Part shown: positions 1 to 8,028 of the stretch, one piece after another
Position numbering within the stretch: the first letter of the stretch is position 1
Layout of the letters: every line of letters begins with the position of its first letter
DNA from: Paenibacillus sp.
GTDB lineage: Bacteria; Bacillota; Bacilli; Paenibacillales; YIM-B00363
Assembly: GCF_031177825.1 (NCBI RefSeq)
Contig: NZ_JAPSKE010000042.1
Span: forward strand, 1 to 34,939
Length of the DNA stretch: 34,939 nucleotides
Direction of reading: 5' to 3'
Program-made: the position numbers and the translations under genes
The notes under the pieces: generated by a model
Databases searched by the model: none
Seen by the model: only the letters and a program-made list of their open reading frames with translations
What the model was told of the DNA's origin: nothing

Positions 1-125
1 CCCAAAATGACGAAAGCGGCCGTCTGGAAAAAGAACAGCAAGGCCATCGTGTACATATCGCCCGCTAACGCCATCAAGCCGATGACGAGGGTCCAGAAGC
101 CGAGAACGCGAAACATGCGCGGCAT
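1..125 (-). CDS. DUF2626 family small membrane protein (YqgY-like), 3' end cut by window edge
   Basis: Translating the minus strand from the ATG at 125 gives 41 residues beginning MPRMFRVLGFW and containing GDMYTMALLFFFQT, running off the window. This matches from memory the start of the DUF2626 (B. subtilis YqgY) family, a short protein of about 75-80 residues with two or three membrane segments and no known function. Residues 8-20 and 27-41 are hydrophobic. A purine-rich GGGGGAG lies 4 nt upstream of the start. It is divergent from the RsfA-family gene and has its own sigma-A promoter (173-201). The family assignment rests on the N-terminal half only. Confidence 0.72.
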   Translation of the reverse strand, partial: MPRMFRVLGFWTLVIGLMALAGDMYTMALLFFFQTAAFVIL

Positions 126-172
126 GACGCTCCCCCTCTCTACATGCAGTCATTAAAACACATCTATCCGTC

Positions 173-201
173 ATTATATCCGTTTGCGGCATCCATGTAA
201 A
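173..201 (-). promoter_or_regulatory. sigma-A promoter for the DUF2626 gene
   Basis: On the minus strand TTTACA (196-201) and a perfect TATAAT (173-178) are separated by exactly 17 nt. The predicted transcript starts near 166 and reaches the DUF2626 start at 125. Confidence 0.7.
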
Positions 202-249
202 CGACACATCCGTGACAGAAACGGAAACTTTTCCAGTAGGACCAGAGAC

Positions 250-279
250 GTATGTTCCGGAACCATTTTGGACATACAA
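250..279 (+). promoter_or_regulatory. candidate forespore (sigma-F/sigma-G) promoter of the RsfA-family gene
   Basis: GTATG (250-254) fits the GHATR -35 of sigma-G. After exactly 18 nt comes CATACAA (273-279), one mismatch from CATNHTA. The same -35 with 15 nt spacing leads to GGACATACAA (270-279), one mismatch from the sigma-F -10 GGNNANANTR. B. subtilis rsfA is a forespore gene, so the match makes biological sense. A weaker sigma-A alternative is TTGGAC (268-273), N18, TAGATT (292-297). Confidence 0.45.
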
Positions 280-372
280 ATTAGTATGAAATAGATTCTA
301 TGAACTCTACTATGGGCATAGAGATAAAGTGTGCATCTATACCCGAAACATTGGTTAGGAGGTTTACGGAAC

Positions 373-1020
373 ATGTCGGCAGTACGACAAGACGCTTGGA
401 GTCCGGAAGACGATTTAATGTTGGCGGAGGTAACTCTTCGGCATATACGGGAAGGCAGCACCCAGCTGCTTGCGTTCGAGGAGGTCGGGGAGCGAATCGG
501 CAGAACGGCGGCGGCCTGCGGGTTTCGTTGGAATTCGTGCGTTCGGAAAAAGTACGACGCCGCGATACAAATCGCGAAGGCGCAACGGCAAAAGCGGAGC
601 TCCCGCAAGGCGGCCGTCGCGGCGCTGGACGCGGAGCGGACGGCTTCCGTCGCGGCGCTCGAGGCGGATGCGGGCCGATACGAGAACGGTACGGAAGAGT
701 CGGTGTCGTTCGACGGCATCATTCGCTTCCTGCGCCAGTGGAAAGGCACGCAGACGGAGCTGACTCGGCAAGTGCGCCAGCTGGAGAAGGAGCTTCGAGA
801 GAAGGACGAGGAGATCGCTCGGCTTCGGGAAGAGAATGAGAGACTCTCGAGCGAAGTGAACCATGTCCAAACGGATTACCGCACGGTGAACGACGACTAC
901 AAGGCTTTGATTCAAATCATGGATCGGGCGCGCAAGATGGCGTTCCTCGTCGAGGACGAGGAAGAGCTGAAGTCGCGGTTTAAAATGGATGCGAACGGCA
1001 ACCTGGAACGCATCGAGTAG
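373..1020 (+). CDS. rsfA: RsfA/YlbO-family sporulation transcription factor
   Basis: The 215-residue product starts MSAVRQDAWSPEDDLMLAE. It has an N-terminal Myb/SANT-like DNA-binding domain (about residues 5-70, with W9, GRTAAACGFRWNSCVRKKYD) typical of RsfA, the prespore regulator that adjusts the sigma-F regulon in B. subtilis. Residues about 115-180 are rich in E/K/R/L heptads (RQLEKELREKDEEIARLREENERL) and should form a coiled coil for dimerisation. I chose ATG 373 because AGGAGGT (357-363) lies 9 nt upstream; the in-frame ATG at 331 has no ribosome site. In B. subtilis the related ylbO lies a few genes upstream of the mra cluster, so this location fits. Paralogues exist in many genomes, so rsfA is a family-level name. 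Confidence 0.82.
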   Translation: MSAVRQDAWSPEDDLMLAEVTLRHIREGSTQLLAFEEVGERIGRTAAACGFRWNSCVRKKYDAAIQIAKAQRQKRSSRKAAVAALDAERTASVAALEADAGRYENGTEESVSFDGIIRFLRQWKGTQTELTRQVRQLEKELREKDEEIARLREENERLSSEVNHVQTDYRTVNDDYKALIQIMDRARKMAFLVEDEEELKSRFKMDANGNLERIE

Positions 1021-1031
1021 ACGAAAATGCA

Positions 1032-1075
1032 AGATCCCGAGCCTCGTATCGTAGAAGTAGGCTAGGGATCTTTTG
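1032..1075 (+). terminator. intrinsic terminator of the RsfA-family gene
   Basis: AGATCCCGAGCCT (1032-1044) pairs with AGGCTAGGGATCT (1059-1071) over 13 positions with one mismatch, loop 14 nt, followed by a short T-run. Confidence 0.65.
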
Positions 1076-1099
1076 CGTTTCCGGCGGACATGGTATAAT
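1073..1099 (+). promoter_or_regulatory. extended -10 sigma-A promoter for DUF3397-comFB
   Basis: TGGTATAAT (1091-1099) is a perfect TATAAT with the extended TGn element. The -35 is weak (TTGCGT at 1073-1078, 15 nt spacing, or TTTTGC at 1071-1076, 17 nt). Extended -10 promoters tolerate a poor -35. It overlaps the T-run of the preceding terminator. Confidence 0.55.
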
Positions 1100-1151
1100 T
1101 CGGCATATATGCGCTCCGAGAACCAAGCCGTTCGGACGGAGCGGGAAGCGG

Positions 1152-1571
1152 GTGCCGCAATTGTCTTGGATCGGAGCCGTCGCCGCCTGGGTCGCGGACG
1201 TATTCATACATATCTATGCCGTCCTGGCGATCGCGCCCGTGCTACCGTTCGCCGTCGTCTGGCTGGCCGTGTATTTTTATAAGAAAGAGAAGAAGCTTGC
1301 GACCAAGCGAGCGATGGACGTCACCACCGCGCTGCTGATCGGCGTCGTGGCCGTATTGTTTAACGATGTCTTCGGTTCGACTTTCGGTATATACTTGTTG
1401 TTGCTCGTCTTCTTGCTCGGCTTCGGACTGCTCGGCAACATGCAGCAGAGAGCCAAGGGCAAGGTAGATCTCCGGAGAACGGCCAGGGCGGTGTGGAGGC
1501 TCGGCTTCATGGGACTCTCGGCCGCTTACGTCCTTCTGATGGCGATCGGAATCACGAAAAATTTATGGTAA
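1152..1571 (+). CDS. DUF3397 family membrane protein
   Basis: The 139-residue product is almost wholly hydrophobic, with about four membrane segments (residues 5-20, 22-41, 57-90, 115-135) separated by short basic loops (YKKEKKLATKRAMD, QQRAKGKVDLRR). Length, topology and position near bshC and the mra cluster fit DUF3397 of Bacillales; no function is known. The start is GTG 1152 with GGAGCGG (1138-1144) 7 nt upstream. It is followed at 15 nt by the ComFB-family gene and probably shares its transcript. Family assignment is from memory of the pattern and from context. Confidence 0.65.
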   Translation: MPQLSWIGAVAAWVADVFIHIYAVLAIAPVLPFAVVWLAVYFYKKEKKLATKRAMDVTTALLIGVVAVLFNDVFGSTFGIYLLLLVFLLGFGLLGNMQQRAKGKVDLRRTARAVWRLGFMGLSAAYVLLMAIGITKNLW

Positions 1572-1586
1572 GACGGGGGAACGCGC

Positions 1587-1847
1587 ATGACGGTTCGCAA
1601 TTTAATGGAGGAGATCGTCGGCAAGGTGTTGAAGGAGATGGCGGCGGCGCAGCCCGAGCTGGCGAACCTGGACCCGATCCATCGGGACGATATGATGGCG
1701 ATCGCCCTGAATAAGCTGCCCCCGCGGTATACGACCACGACCCGAGGCGAAGTGATCGTGAAGTCGCAGGTACGGGCGCAGCTCGAGAGCGACGTGTACC
1801 GGGAGCTTACGGAAGCCTACAAAATTGTCACAAATTCGCCAAGATAA
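1587..1847 (+). CDS. ComFB-family (late competence) protein
   Basis: The 86-residue product carries the ComFB core: NLMEEIV near the N-terminus, D54-D55 with MMAIALNKLPPRY, then TTTTRGE. ComFB sits in the comF operon of B. subtilis, where its role is obscure. Cyanobacterial homologues bind cyclic dinucleotides, so a second-messenger receptor role is possible but untested here. The cysteines that bind zinc in B. subtilis ComFB are absent, so this is the short, cysteine-free type. ATG 1587 is preceded by GGGGGA. It is the last gene before a terminator. It is not next to comFA/comFC, so the name is family-level only. Confidence 0.75.
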   Translation: MTVRNLMEEIVGKVLKEMAAAQPELANLDPIHRDDMMAIALNKLPPRYTTTTRGEVIVKSQVRAQLESDVYRELTEAYKIVTNSPR

Positions 1848-1852
1848 TGCAA

Positions 1853-1886
1853 ACGACCGGCCGAAGCGGCGGGTCGTTTTCTTTTT
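1853..1886 (+). terminator. intrinsic terminator after comFB-family gene
   Basis: ACGACCGGCC (1853-1862) pairs with GGCGGGTCGT (1868-1877) with one mismatch and a 5-nt loop, followed by TTTCTTTTT. Confidence 0.75.
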
Positions 1887-1894
1887 CGCAAAAA

Positions 1895-1910
1895 TTGTAA
1901 GCGTTTGCTT
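1895..1910 (+). promoter_or_regulatory. candidate cre (CcpA) site upstream of oppA
   Basis: TTGTAAGCGTTTGCTT fits the degenerate cre consensus WTGNAANCGNWNNCW at every position, with the central CG at 1902-1903. It lies about 145 nt upstream of the -35 at 2054. CcpA control of peptide uptake is plausible but inferred; the distance is large for simple repression. Confidence 0.4.
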
Positions 1911-2053
1911 GCCTTTTCTTGCGGTTTTATTTAAACTACGGTTAATAGGGCCAAGGAAGCGGGTCTAAACGAGGGGCAGAGCACGTCTTCCAATGGTGTT
2001 ATTTCTATGTCATGTGTGCGTTAGAATGCCTGACAAATATGGAAAATTCATTA

Positions 2054-2082
2054 TTGACCTTTTTGACCGGTGGTTGTATATT
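2054..2082 (+). promoter_or_regulatory. sigma-A promoter of oppA
   Basis: TTGACC (2054-2059), 17 nt, TATATT (2077-2082). The predicted start near 2089 gives a leader of about 44 nt before the oppA ATG. Confidence 0.75.
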
Positions 2083-2132
2083 AAACTGCAGTAGAACCAC
2101 ACTACTAAATTTTTTTGAGGAGGAAAAGCCTA

Positions 2133-3863
2133 ATGTCGAAGGGGATCAAGCGTAGCATGCTCTCGCTGTTCGCCATCGTATTGATGATGGGAACAGTGTT
2201 GGCGGCATGCGGCACAAGCTCCGAGGGCGAAACAACGACACCGTCCACGAGCGAAGGCAGCACGAACACGGAAACACCTGCAGAGGAGCCTGCAGCCGGA
2301 GGGAAAGCGGACAACCAAGTATTCCGCATGAACATCTCCACGGAACCGCCGTCTCTCGACCCGGCTCAAGCGCAAGACCAAACGTCCTTCACGGTCATGG
2401 TCGGTTTGTACGAAGGTTTGACTCGCATGAACGCGGCAGGCGAACCGGAACCGGCAGTAGCAGAGTCCTGGACGACTTCCGATGACGGCAAAACTTGGAC
2501 GTTCAAGCTTCGCCAAGACGCGAAGTGGAGCAACGGCGATCCGGTTACTGCACATGACTTCGAATATTCCTGGAAGCGGACGCTCGACGCGAACCTGAAT
2601 CCTCCGGCGCCTTACGCTTACCAGTTGTACTACCTTGTGAACGGCGCGGAGTACAACACTCCGGACAGCGGCGTAACGGCCGATCAAGTCGGCGTCAAAG
2701 CCCTTGACGACTACACGCTCGAAGTTCAGCTCGTGAACCCGACGCCTTACTTCCTTAGCCTCACGTCGTTCTTCACGTACTACCCGGTACACAAAGCGAC
2801 GGTCGAAGCGAACCCGGCATGGGCGACCGAAGCCGCTAGCTTCGTAGGCAACGGTCCGTTCACGCTCGCAGAGTGGAAGCACAACGACTCCATCAAGCTT
2901 GCGAAGAACGACAACTACTTCAACAAAGATCAAATCAGCTTCACGGAAGTTTCGATGGCGATGATTTCCGAGCCGCAGACCGAGCTGAACCTGTATAATA
3001 CTGGCGAACTCGACTGGACGGGCGGTCCGAACGGCGAAATCCCGACGGAGCAAATTCCGGTGTTGAAGAACGATCCGGAAGCGAACCTCGTCATTCAAGG
3101 TATCGCATCGACGTACTACATGAACTTCAACAACACGAAGAAGCCGTTCGACAACGCGAAAGTTCGCCGCGCGCTCGCGATGGCGGTCAACCGTCAGCTC
3201 ATGATCGACAAGATCACGCTCGGCAACCAGCAGCCGGCATACGGCTTCGTATCGACGGGCATCAAGGGTCTCGAGAAGACATTCCGCGAAGAGGTCATCG
3301 ACACGGACTACTTCAAAGAAGATTTGGAAGAAGCGAAGAAGATTTGGGCCGAAGGCATCGCGGAAGCGGGCTGGGATCCGGCGACGGGCTTCACGATCAC
3401 GCACAACACGGGCGAAGGCCACAAGAAGATCGCTACGGCGCTTGCCGATATGTGGAAGACGGCCTTCGGCGTAGAAGTCAAGATCGAAGAGCAAGAGTGG
3501 GCCGTATTCCTCCAAAACCGCACGGCGCTCAACTATGACGTCGCTCGCGCAGGTTGGGGAGCGGACTACAACGATCCGATGACGTTCATCGACATGTTCA
3601 CGTCGACTTCGGGCAACAACGACATCGGCTTCAACAACGCCGAGTACGATCAGCTCGTTAAAGACGCATACGCGACGCAAGACAATGCGAAGCGCATGGA
3701 GCTTATGGCGAAAGCGGAGCAAATCTTGATCGGCGACAACACGGCGCTTCTCCCGCTGTACTACTACACGCGGATTTGGATGAACAAACCGTACGTGAAA
3801 GACGTTGTAATCGACTACTCCGGCAACATGGACTACACTCGCGGATACATCGAGAAACAATAA
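2133..3863 (+). CDS. oppA: oligopeptide ABC transporter, substrate-binding lipoprotein
   Basis: A 576-residue solute-binding protein of the SBP_bac_5 family (OppA/DppE type), lipid-anchored outside the membrane, that delivers peptides to OppBCDF. It has a lipoprotein signal with basic residues, a hydrophobic core and lipobox LAAC (Cys26), then a Ser/Thr/Glu/Gly-rich linker to about residue 65. The mature domain opens with the family pattern STEPPSLDPAQAQD and LYEGLTRMN, and has W-S-N-G-DPVTAHDFEYSWKR. ATG 2133 has GAGGAGG (2117-2123) 9 nt upstream; the in-frame TTG at 2115 overlaps that site and is rejected. It has its own promoter and a hairpin downstream, which should make it more abundant than the rest of the transporter. 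Substrate (nutrient peptide or signalling peptide) cannot be told. Confidence 0.93.
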   Translation: MSKGIKRSMLSLFAIVLMMGTVLAACGTSSEGETTTPSTSEGSTNTETPAEEPAAGGKADNQVFRMNISTEPPSLDPAQAQDQTSFTVMVGLYEGLTRMNAAGEPEPAVAESWTTSDDGKTWTFKLRQDAKWSNGDPVTAHDFEYSWKRTLDANLNPPAPYAYQLYYLVNGAEYNTPDSGVTADQVGVKALDDYTLEVQLVNPTPYFLSLTSFFTYYPVHKATVEANPAWATEAASFVGNGPFTLAEWKHNDSIKLAKNDNYFNKDQISFTEVSMAMISEPQTELNLYNTGELDWTGGPNGEIPTEQIPVLKNDPEANLVIQGIASTYYMNFNNTKKPFDNAKVRRALAMAVNRQLMIDKITLGNQQPAYGFVSTGIKGLEKTFREEVIDTDYFKEDLEEAKKIWAEGIAEAGWDPATGFTITHNTGEGHKKIATALADMWKTAFGVEVKIEEQEWAVFLQNRTALNYDVARAGWGADYNDPMTFIDMFTSTSGNNDIGFNNAEYDQLVKDAYATQDNAKRMELMAKAEQILIGDNTALLPLYYYTRIWMNKPYVKDVVIDYSGNMDYTRGYIEKQ

Positions 3864-3895
3864 AGTACAACTAGAGTTTTGCGCTGAAGGAGATC

Positions 3896-3931
3896 GGGGT
3901 ATATATAGCGTCCCTATATATGCCCCTTTTT
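3896..3931 (+). terminator. terminator/attenuator between oppA and oppB
   Basis: GGGGTATATATAG (3896-3908) pairs with CTATATATGCCCC (3914-3926), 13 bp with one G-U, loop 5 nt, then TTTTTCTG. The 197-nt gap to oppB holds only weak promoter matches (TTGATC at 4000-4005, N16, AATAAT), so oppBCDF may depend on readthrough past this hairpin. Confidence 0.75.
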
Positions 3932-4060
3932 CTGTGCTATTTAAGGAAACACATCTGATTCTGATCATTCCGGTATTTATGGCAACATTTAAAAATAGCT
4001 TGATCCGTTGCCGCCGTTTACAATAATGAGAGAAATATAGACGGGAAGAGGTGTTCCGGG

Positions 4061-4990
4061 TTGGCTCGTTTTGTCATTCAAAAGCTCGTTTCAACGGTGG
4101 CTTCGCTGCTGGTGTTGGCCACGGCAACGTTCGTTCTCATGAAATTAATCCCGGGGAATCCGTTTTTAAACGAGAAGACGCCCAAAGCGATTCAAGAGAG
4201 AATCATGGCTTACTACGGTTTGGATCGCCCGATCTGGGAGCAGTACATTAATTATATGGGCAAGCTGCTCGGCGGCGACTTGGGCATTTCGATGAAATAT
4301 CAATACCGCTCCGTCGCGACGATGATCAACGAATCGTTCTACTTGTCCGCGCAGCTCGGCATCGTGTCGATCATCGCGTCGGTCATCTTCGGCGTCGGCA
4401 TGGGCGTCGTCGCGGCGTTGTACCATCGGAAATTGCTGGACAACTTGACGATCGTCATCGCCGTTCTCGGCGTGTCCATTCCGAGCTTCGTTCTGGCGCC
4501 GGTTCTTCAATACTACTTTTCCGCGGAGCTTCGCTGGTTCCCGGTCACCGGTCTCAACAGCCCGTTCTCGTACGTACTGCCGACGATCGCCCTGAGCGCC
4601 TTGTCCGTCGCGTTCATCGCGAGACTGACGCGTTCGACGATGGTCGAGGTATTGAATTCCGATTACATTCGTACCGCGAGATCGAAGGGGTTATCGGGCT
4701 TCGTCGTGACGACGCGCCACGCGCTTCGCAACGCGCTGCTCCCGGTCGTTACGTACCTCGGACCGCTTACCGCGAACGTCATCACGGGTTCGATCGTCAT
4801 CGAGCAAGTGTTCGGCATCGCCGGCATCGGCGAACATTTCGTCACCAGCATCAACAACCGCGATTATACGCTCATTATGGGCCTTACGATTTTCTACGGC
4901 ATTATTTTGATGGTTTGCAGACTCTTAACGGATATCGCTTATGCTTTGGTCGACCCGCGGATTAAGTTGACCGGCGGAAAGGGAGGTTGA
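4061..4990 (+). CDS. oppB: oligopeptide ABC transporter permease
   Basis: A 309-residue inner-membrane permease of the OppB/DppB family with about six membrane segments. It starts MARFVIQKLVSTVASLLVLATATF and then KLIPGNPF, the conserved N-terminal helix and periplasmic entry of this family. The EAA loop, which contacts the ATPases, is seen as DYIRTARSKGLSGFVVTTRHALRNAL (residues about 201-228). The start is TTG 4061, with AAGAGGTG (4046-4053) 7 nt upstream. It is followed at 5 nt by oppC, whose ribosome site overlaps the end of this gene. Family identity is secure; Opp versus Dpp specificity is inferred from gene order with the binding protein first. Confidence 0.92.
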   Translation: MARFVIQKLVSTVASLLVLATATFVLMKLIPGNPFLNEKTPKAIQERIMAYYGLDRPIWEQYINYMGKLLGGDLGISMKYQYRSVATMINESFYLSAQLGIVSIIASVIFGVGMGVVAALYHRKLLDNLTIVIAVLGVSIPSFVLAPVLQYYFSAELRWFPVTGLNSPFSYVLPTIALSALSVAFIARLTRSTMVEVLNSDYIRTARSKGLSGFVVTTRHALRNALLPVVTYLGPLTANVITGSIVIEQVFGIAGIGEHFVTSINNRDYTLIMGLTIFYGIILMVCRLLTDIAYALVDPRIKLTGGKGG

Positions 4991-4995
4991 CCGAC

Positions 4996-5940
4996 GTGAC
5001 GCAATTGAAACCTTCGGATTTGCGGCCGGAGCTGTTCCGGAAAATTTCGAAAGACGAAGTGAGCGCGGAGAAGATCGAGCGCGAAAGCTTGTCCGCATGG
5101 GCGGATATTTGGTATCGATTCCGGAAAAACACGGTCGCGATGATCGGTTTATACATTATTGGCGTGATGTCGCTGTTCGCGATCTTCGGACCGATGATCG
5201 TGCCGTGGGACGCGACGGTCAACGAATTGCTCGCGACGAACGAGCCGCCGAGCCTTTCGAGTTGGAACGCCCATTGGTTCGGTACCGACGACTTCGGCCG
5301 CGACATGTTCGCCCGTACGTGGGAAGGCGCGAAAGTATCGCTCTTGGTCGGTCTTTGCGTCGCGGCGGTCGACTTGCTCATCGGCGTCGTATACGGCAGC
5401 ATCATGGGCTACGTGGGCGGCCGCGTCGACGAGGTCATGAACAAGACGGCGGAAGTGTTGTACTCCATTCCGAACCTTCTCGTTTCGATTCTGCTCGTCG
5501 TCGTCTTCGAACCGAGCTTGTTGGTCATTATTCTTGCGCTTTCGATCACCGGCTGGATCAACATGGCCTGGATCGTGCGCGGTCAAATCATTCAATTGAA
5601 AAACCAAGAGTACGTATTGGCGTCCCGTTCGCTCGGCGCCGGCATGTGGCGCATCATGTTCCGCCACCTCGTGCCGAACGCCATGGGCCCCATTATCGTT
5701 ACCTTGACGCTGACGATTCCGTCCGCCATCTTCGCCGAAGCGTTCCTCAGCTACCTCGGTCTCGGGGTGCAGGTGCCGAACGCGTCGTGGGGGACGATGA
5801 TCGACAACTCGCTCGCCGTCATTCAAATTTATCCGTGGCGCTTCCTCTTCCCGGCGTTCTGTCTCTCGCTGACGATGCTCGCCTTCAACGTCATGGGCGA
5901 CGGGCTGCGCGACGCGTTCGATCCGAAAATGAAGAAGTAG
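4996..5940 (+). CDS. oppC: oligopeptide ABC transporter permease
   Basis: A 314-residue permease that pairs with OppB. It has a cytoplasmic N-terminus with WADIWYRFRKN before the first membrane helix, the OppC N-terminal domain, then HWFGTDDFGRDMFARTWEGA, a strong family signature, and an EAA loop (YVLASRSLGAGMWRIMFRHLVPN). I chose GTG 4996, 8 nt after GGGAGGT (4981-4987). An in-frame TTG at 4987 overlaps that ribosome site and the oppB stop, and is rejected. The next gene follows at 12 nt, with its ribosome site overlapping this stop codon. Confidence 0.92.
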   Translation: MTQLKPSDLRPELFRKISKDEVSAEKIERESLSAWADIWYRFRKNTVAMIGLYIIGVMSLFAIFGPMIVPWDATVNELLATNEPPSLSSWNAHWFGTDDFGRDMFARTWEGAKVSLLVGLCVAAVDLLIGVVYGSIMGYVGGRVDEVMNKTAEVLYSIPNLLVSILLVVVFEPSLLVIILALSITGWINMAWIVRGQIIQLKNQEYVLASRSLGAGMWRIMFRHLVPNAMGPIIVTLTLTIPSAIFAEAFLSYLGLGVQVPNASWGTMIDNSLAVIQIYPWRFLFPAFCLSLTMLAFNVMGDGLRDAFDPKMKK

Positions 5941-5952
5941 GAGGTGCCGACC

Positions 5953-6972
5953 ATGGCCGAAACGATTTTGGAAGTCAAAGATTTACGCGTGTCCTTCAAC
6001 GTCCGCGGCGGCGAAGTGCAAGCCGTGCGCGGCGTCGACTTCGAAGTCAAGAAGGGCGAAGCGGTCGCGATCGTCGGCGAGTCCGGCTGCGGCAAGAGCG
6101 TAACCGCGCAGACGATCATGAGATTGATCCCTACGCCGCCGAGCGTCATCAAGAGCGGTTCTATTAAATTTAAAGGCGAAGACCTGATCAAGAAGTCGGA
6201 AAAGGAAATGGAAGCCATACGGGGCAAAGATATCGGCATGATCTTCCAAGATCCGATGACGTCGCTCAATCCGACGCTTACGATCGGCCGCCAAATTACG
6301 GAAGGCCTCATGAAACATCAGAAAATGTCGAAGCAAGCGGCGAAGGATCGCGCGATCGAGATTTTGAAGCTCGTCGGCATTCCGAATCCGGAAGCGCGCT
6401 TCGCGCAATATCCGCACGAGTTTTCCGGCGGCATGCGGCAGCGGGCGATGATCGCCATCGCGCTCGCCTGCAACCCGTCGCTGCTCATTGCGGATGAGCC
6501 GACGACGGCGCTCGACGTAACGATTCAAGCGCAAATCTTGTCGCTGATGAAGGATCTTCAGTCGACGCTCGGCACCTCGATCATCTTGATCACGCACGAC
6601 CTCGGCGTCGTCGCCGACATGTGCGACCGCGTCATCGTCATGTACGCGGGCAAGGTCGTCGAGACCGGGACGAAATGGGAAGTGTTTAAAAACCCGAAGC
6701 ATCCGTACACGAAGGGCTTGCTTCGTTCGGTGCCGCGCCTCGACCAGAAGAAGGACGAGGAGCTCATCCCGATTATCGGTACGCCGCCGGATCTGATCAA
6801 GCCGCCGGCGGGCTGCGCATTTTGCGCGCGCTGCGACGAAGCGATGGCGATCTGCCAGACGCAGGACGTCGGCATGACGGAGGTCAGCCCGGGCCACAAA
6901 GCGGCTTGCTGGCAGCTCCACCCGATGGCGCAAAGCGCGCAGGTGGCGGCAGGGAAGGAGGACGCACGATGA
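5953..6972 (+). CDS. oppD: oligopeptide ABC transporter ATP-binding protein
   Basis: A 339-residue ATPase. Walker A is GESGCGKS (residues 42-49), Q-loop MIFQDP, signature FSGGMRQR, Walker B LLIADEPTTALD and switch His in LITHDLG. The C-terminal oligopeptide-transporter extension (about residues 250-330) has PYTKGLLRSVPRLD and a cysteine cluster (GCAFCARC, then later Cys residues) typical of OppD/DppD; some relatives bind an iron-sulfur cluster there. ATG 5953 lies 6-7 nt after AGGAGGTG (5939-5946); the GTG at 5944 within that site is rejected. The stop overlaps the oppF start (ATGA). Confidence 0.93.
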   Translation: MAETILEVKDLRVSFNVRGGEVQAVRGVDFEVKKGEAVAIVGESGCGKSVTAQTIMRLIPTPPSVIKSGSIKFKGEDLIKKSEKEMEAIRGKDIGMIFQDPMTSLNPTLTIGRQITEGLMKHQKMSKQAAKDRAIEILKLVGIPNPEARFAQYPHEFSGGMRQRAMIAIALACNPSLLIADEPTTALDVTIQAQILSLMKDLQSTLGTSIILITHDLGVVADMCDRVIVMYAGKVVETGTKWEVFKNPKHPYTKGLLRSVPRLDQKKDEELIPIIGTPPDLIKPPAGCAFCARCDEAMAICQTQDVGMTEVSPGHKAACWQLHPMAQSAQVAAGKEDAR

Positions 6973-7925
6973 GCGCGAATTTGCTCGAAGTCAACAATCT
7001 TACGAAATTTTTCAATGTCGGCGGGGGCAACACCCTCAAAGCCGTGAACGATATCAGCTTCGCATTGAAGAAAGGCGAGACGCTCGGCCTCGTCGGCGAA
7101 TCCGGCTGCGGCAAGTCGACGGCGGGCCGCACGATTCTACGCTTGTACGAACCGACGAACGGCGAAGTGAAGTTCGAAGGCACGAACATCTACTCGCTGC
7201 GCGGCTCGAAGATGAAGGCGCTGCGCCGGAACATGCAGATGATCTTCCAAGATCCGTACGCGTCGCTCAACCCGCGGATGACCGTCACGGACATTATCGG
7301 GGAAGCGCTCGACGTGCATAAGCTGGTCGGCAGCCGCTCCGAGCGCAAGAAGCGCGTCGAGGAGCTGCTCGATCTCGTCGGCCTCAACCCGGATCACGCG
7401 ACGCGGTACCCGCACGAATTCTCGGGCGGCCAGCGTCAACGGATCGGCATCGCCCGCGCGCTTGCGGTCGATCCGAAGTTCATCGTATGCGACGAGCCGA
7501 TCTCGGCGCTCGACGTGTCGATCCAGGCGCAGGTCGTCAACCTGCTCATGAAGCTGCAGAAGCAATTCGGCTTGACGTACTTGTTCATCGCGCACGATCT
7601 TGCGATGGTGAAGCACATCAGCGATCGCGTCGCGGTGATGTATCTCGGGAAGATGGTCGAGCTGACGACGTCCGAGGAGCTGTACGCGAATCCGATGCAC
7701 CCGTATACGAAGGCGCTCTTGTCCGCGATTCCGATTCCGGATCCGGAGATCGAAGCGACTCGCGAGCGAATCGTGCTGGGGGGCGACATCCCGTCCCCGA
7801 TCAACCCGCCGAGCGGCTGCCACTTCCGGACGCGCTGCCCTGCGGCGACGGAGAAGTGCGCATCGGTGGCGCCGGCGTTCGTCGAGACGAAGCCGGGCCA
7901 CTGGGCGGCTTGCCATTACGTCTAA
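6969..7925 (+). CDS. oppF: oligopeptide ABC transporter ATP-binding protein
   Basis: A 318-residue partner ATPase of OppD. Walker A is GESGCGKS (residues 43-50), with MIFQDPYASLNPRMTV, signature FSGGQRQR, Walker B FIVCDEPISALDVSIQAQ and switch His in IAHDLAM. The C-terminal extension includes PYTKALLSAIPIPDP and the cysteine-bearing GCHFRTRCPAATEKC. The ATG overlaps the oppD stop, implying translational coupling, and AAGGAGG lies about 8 nt upstream. It is the last gene of the transporter, followed by a terminator. Confidence 0.93.
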   Translation: MSANLLEVNNLTKFFNVGGGNTLKAVNDISFALKKGETLGLVGESGCGKSTAGRTILRLYEPTNGEVKFEGTNIYSLRGSKMKALRRNMQMIFQDPYASLNPRMTVTDIIGEALDVHKLVGSRSERKKRVEELLDLVGLNPDHATRYPHEFSGGQRQRIGIARALAVDPKFIVCDEPISALDVSIQAQVVNLLMKLQKQFGLTYLFIAHDLAMVKHISDRVAVMYLGKMVELTTSEELYANPMHPYTKALLSAIPIPDPEIEATRERIVLGGDIPSPINPPSGCHFRTRCPAATEKCASVAPAFVETKPGHWAACHYV

Positions 7926-7940
7926 TCGTCTTGTTCGCGA

Positions 7941-7987
7941 AGAGCCGCGGCCGAAGGACTTTCCTTCGCGCCGGGCTCTTTTTTTCA
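7941..7987 (+). terminator. terminator of the opp operon
   Basis: AGAGCC (7941-7946) pairs with GGCTCT (7974-7979) and an inner GAAGGA/TCCTTC stem, followed by a run of seven or more T. Confidence 0.8.
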
Positions 7988-7999
7988 TGCGCTCGAGTT

Positions 8000-8028
8000 T
8001 TGACGGGAACGGTTCGCGGGGGTACAAT
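8000..8028 (+). promoter_or_regulatory. sigma-A promoter of bshC-ahcY
   Basis: TTGACG (8000-8005), exactly 17 nt, TACAAT (8023-8028). It lies 47 nt before the bshC start and just after the opp terminator. Confidence 0.75.

Noticed and set aside
331..372. Upstream ATG for the RsfA-family gene
   Set aside because: No ribosome site before 331, while AGGAGGT is well placed for 373; the added 14 residues do not belong to the family.
2130..3968. 612-codon open frame on the minus strand opposite oppA
   Set aside because: It is a product of the strong GC bias at third codon positions. It is Arg/Val-rich, resembles no family, and lies opposite a well-supported gene with promoter and ribosome site.
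5097..6167. 356-codon + strand frame across oppC and oppD
   Set aside because: Arg-rich out-of-frame shadow of two secure genes.
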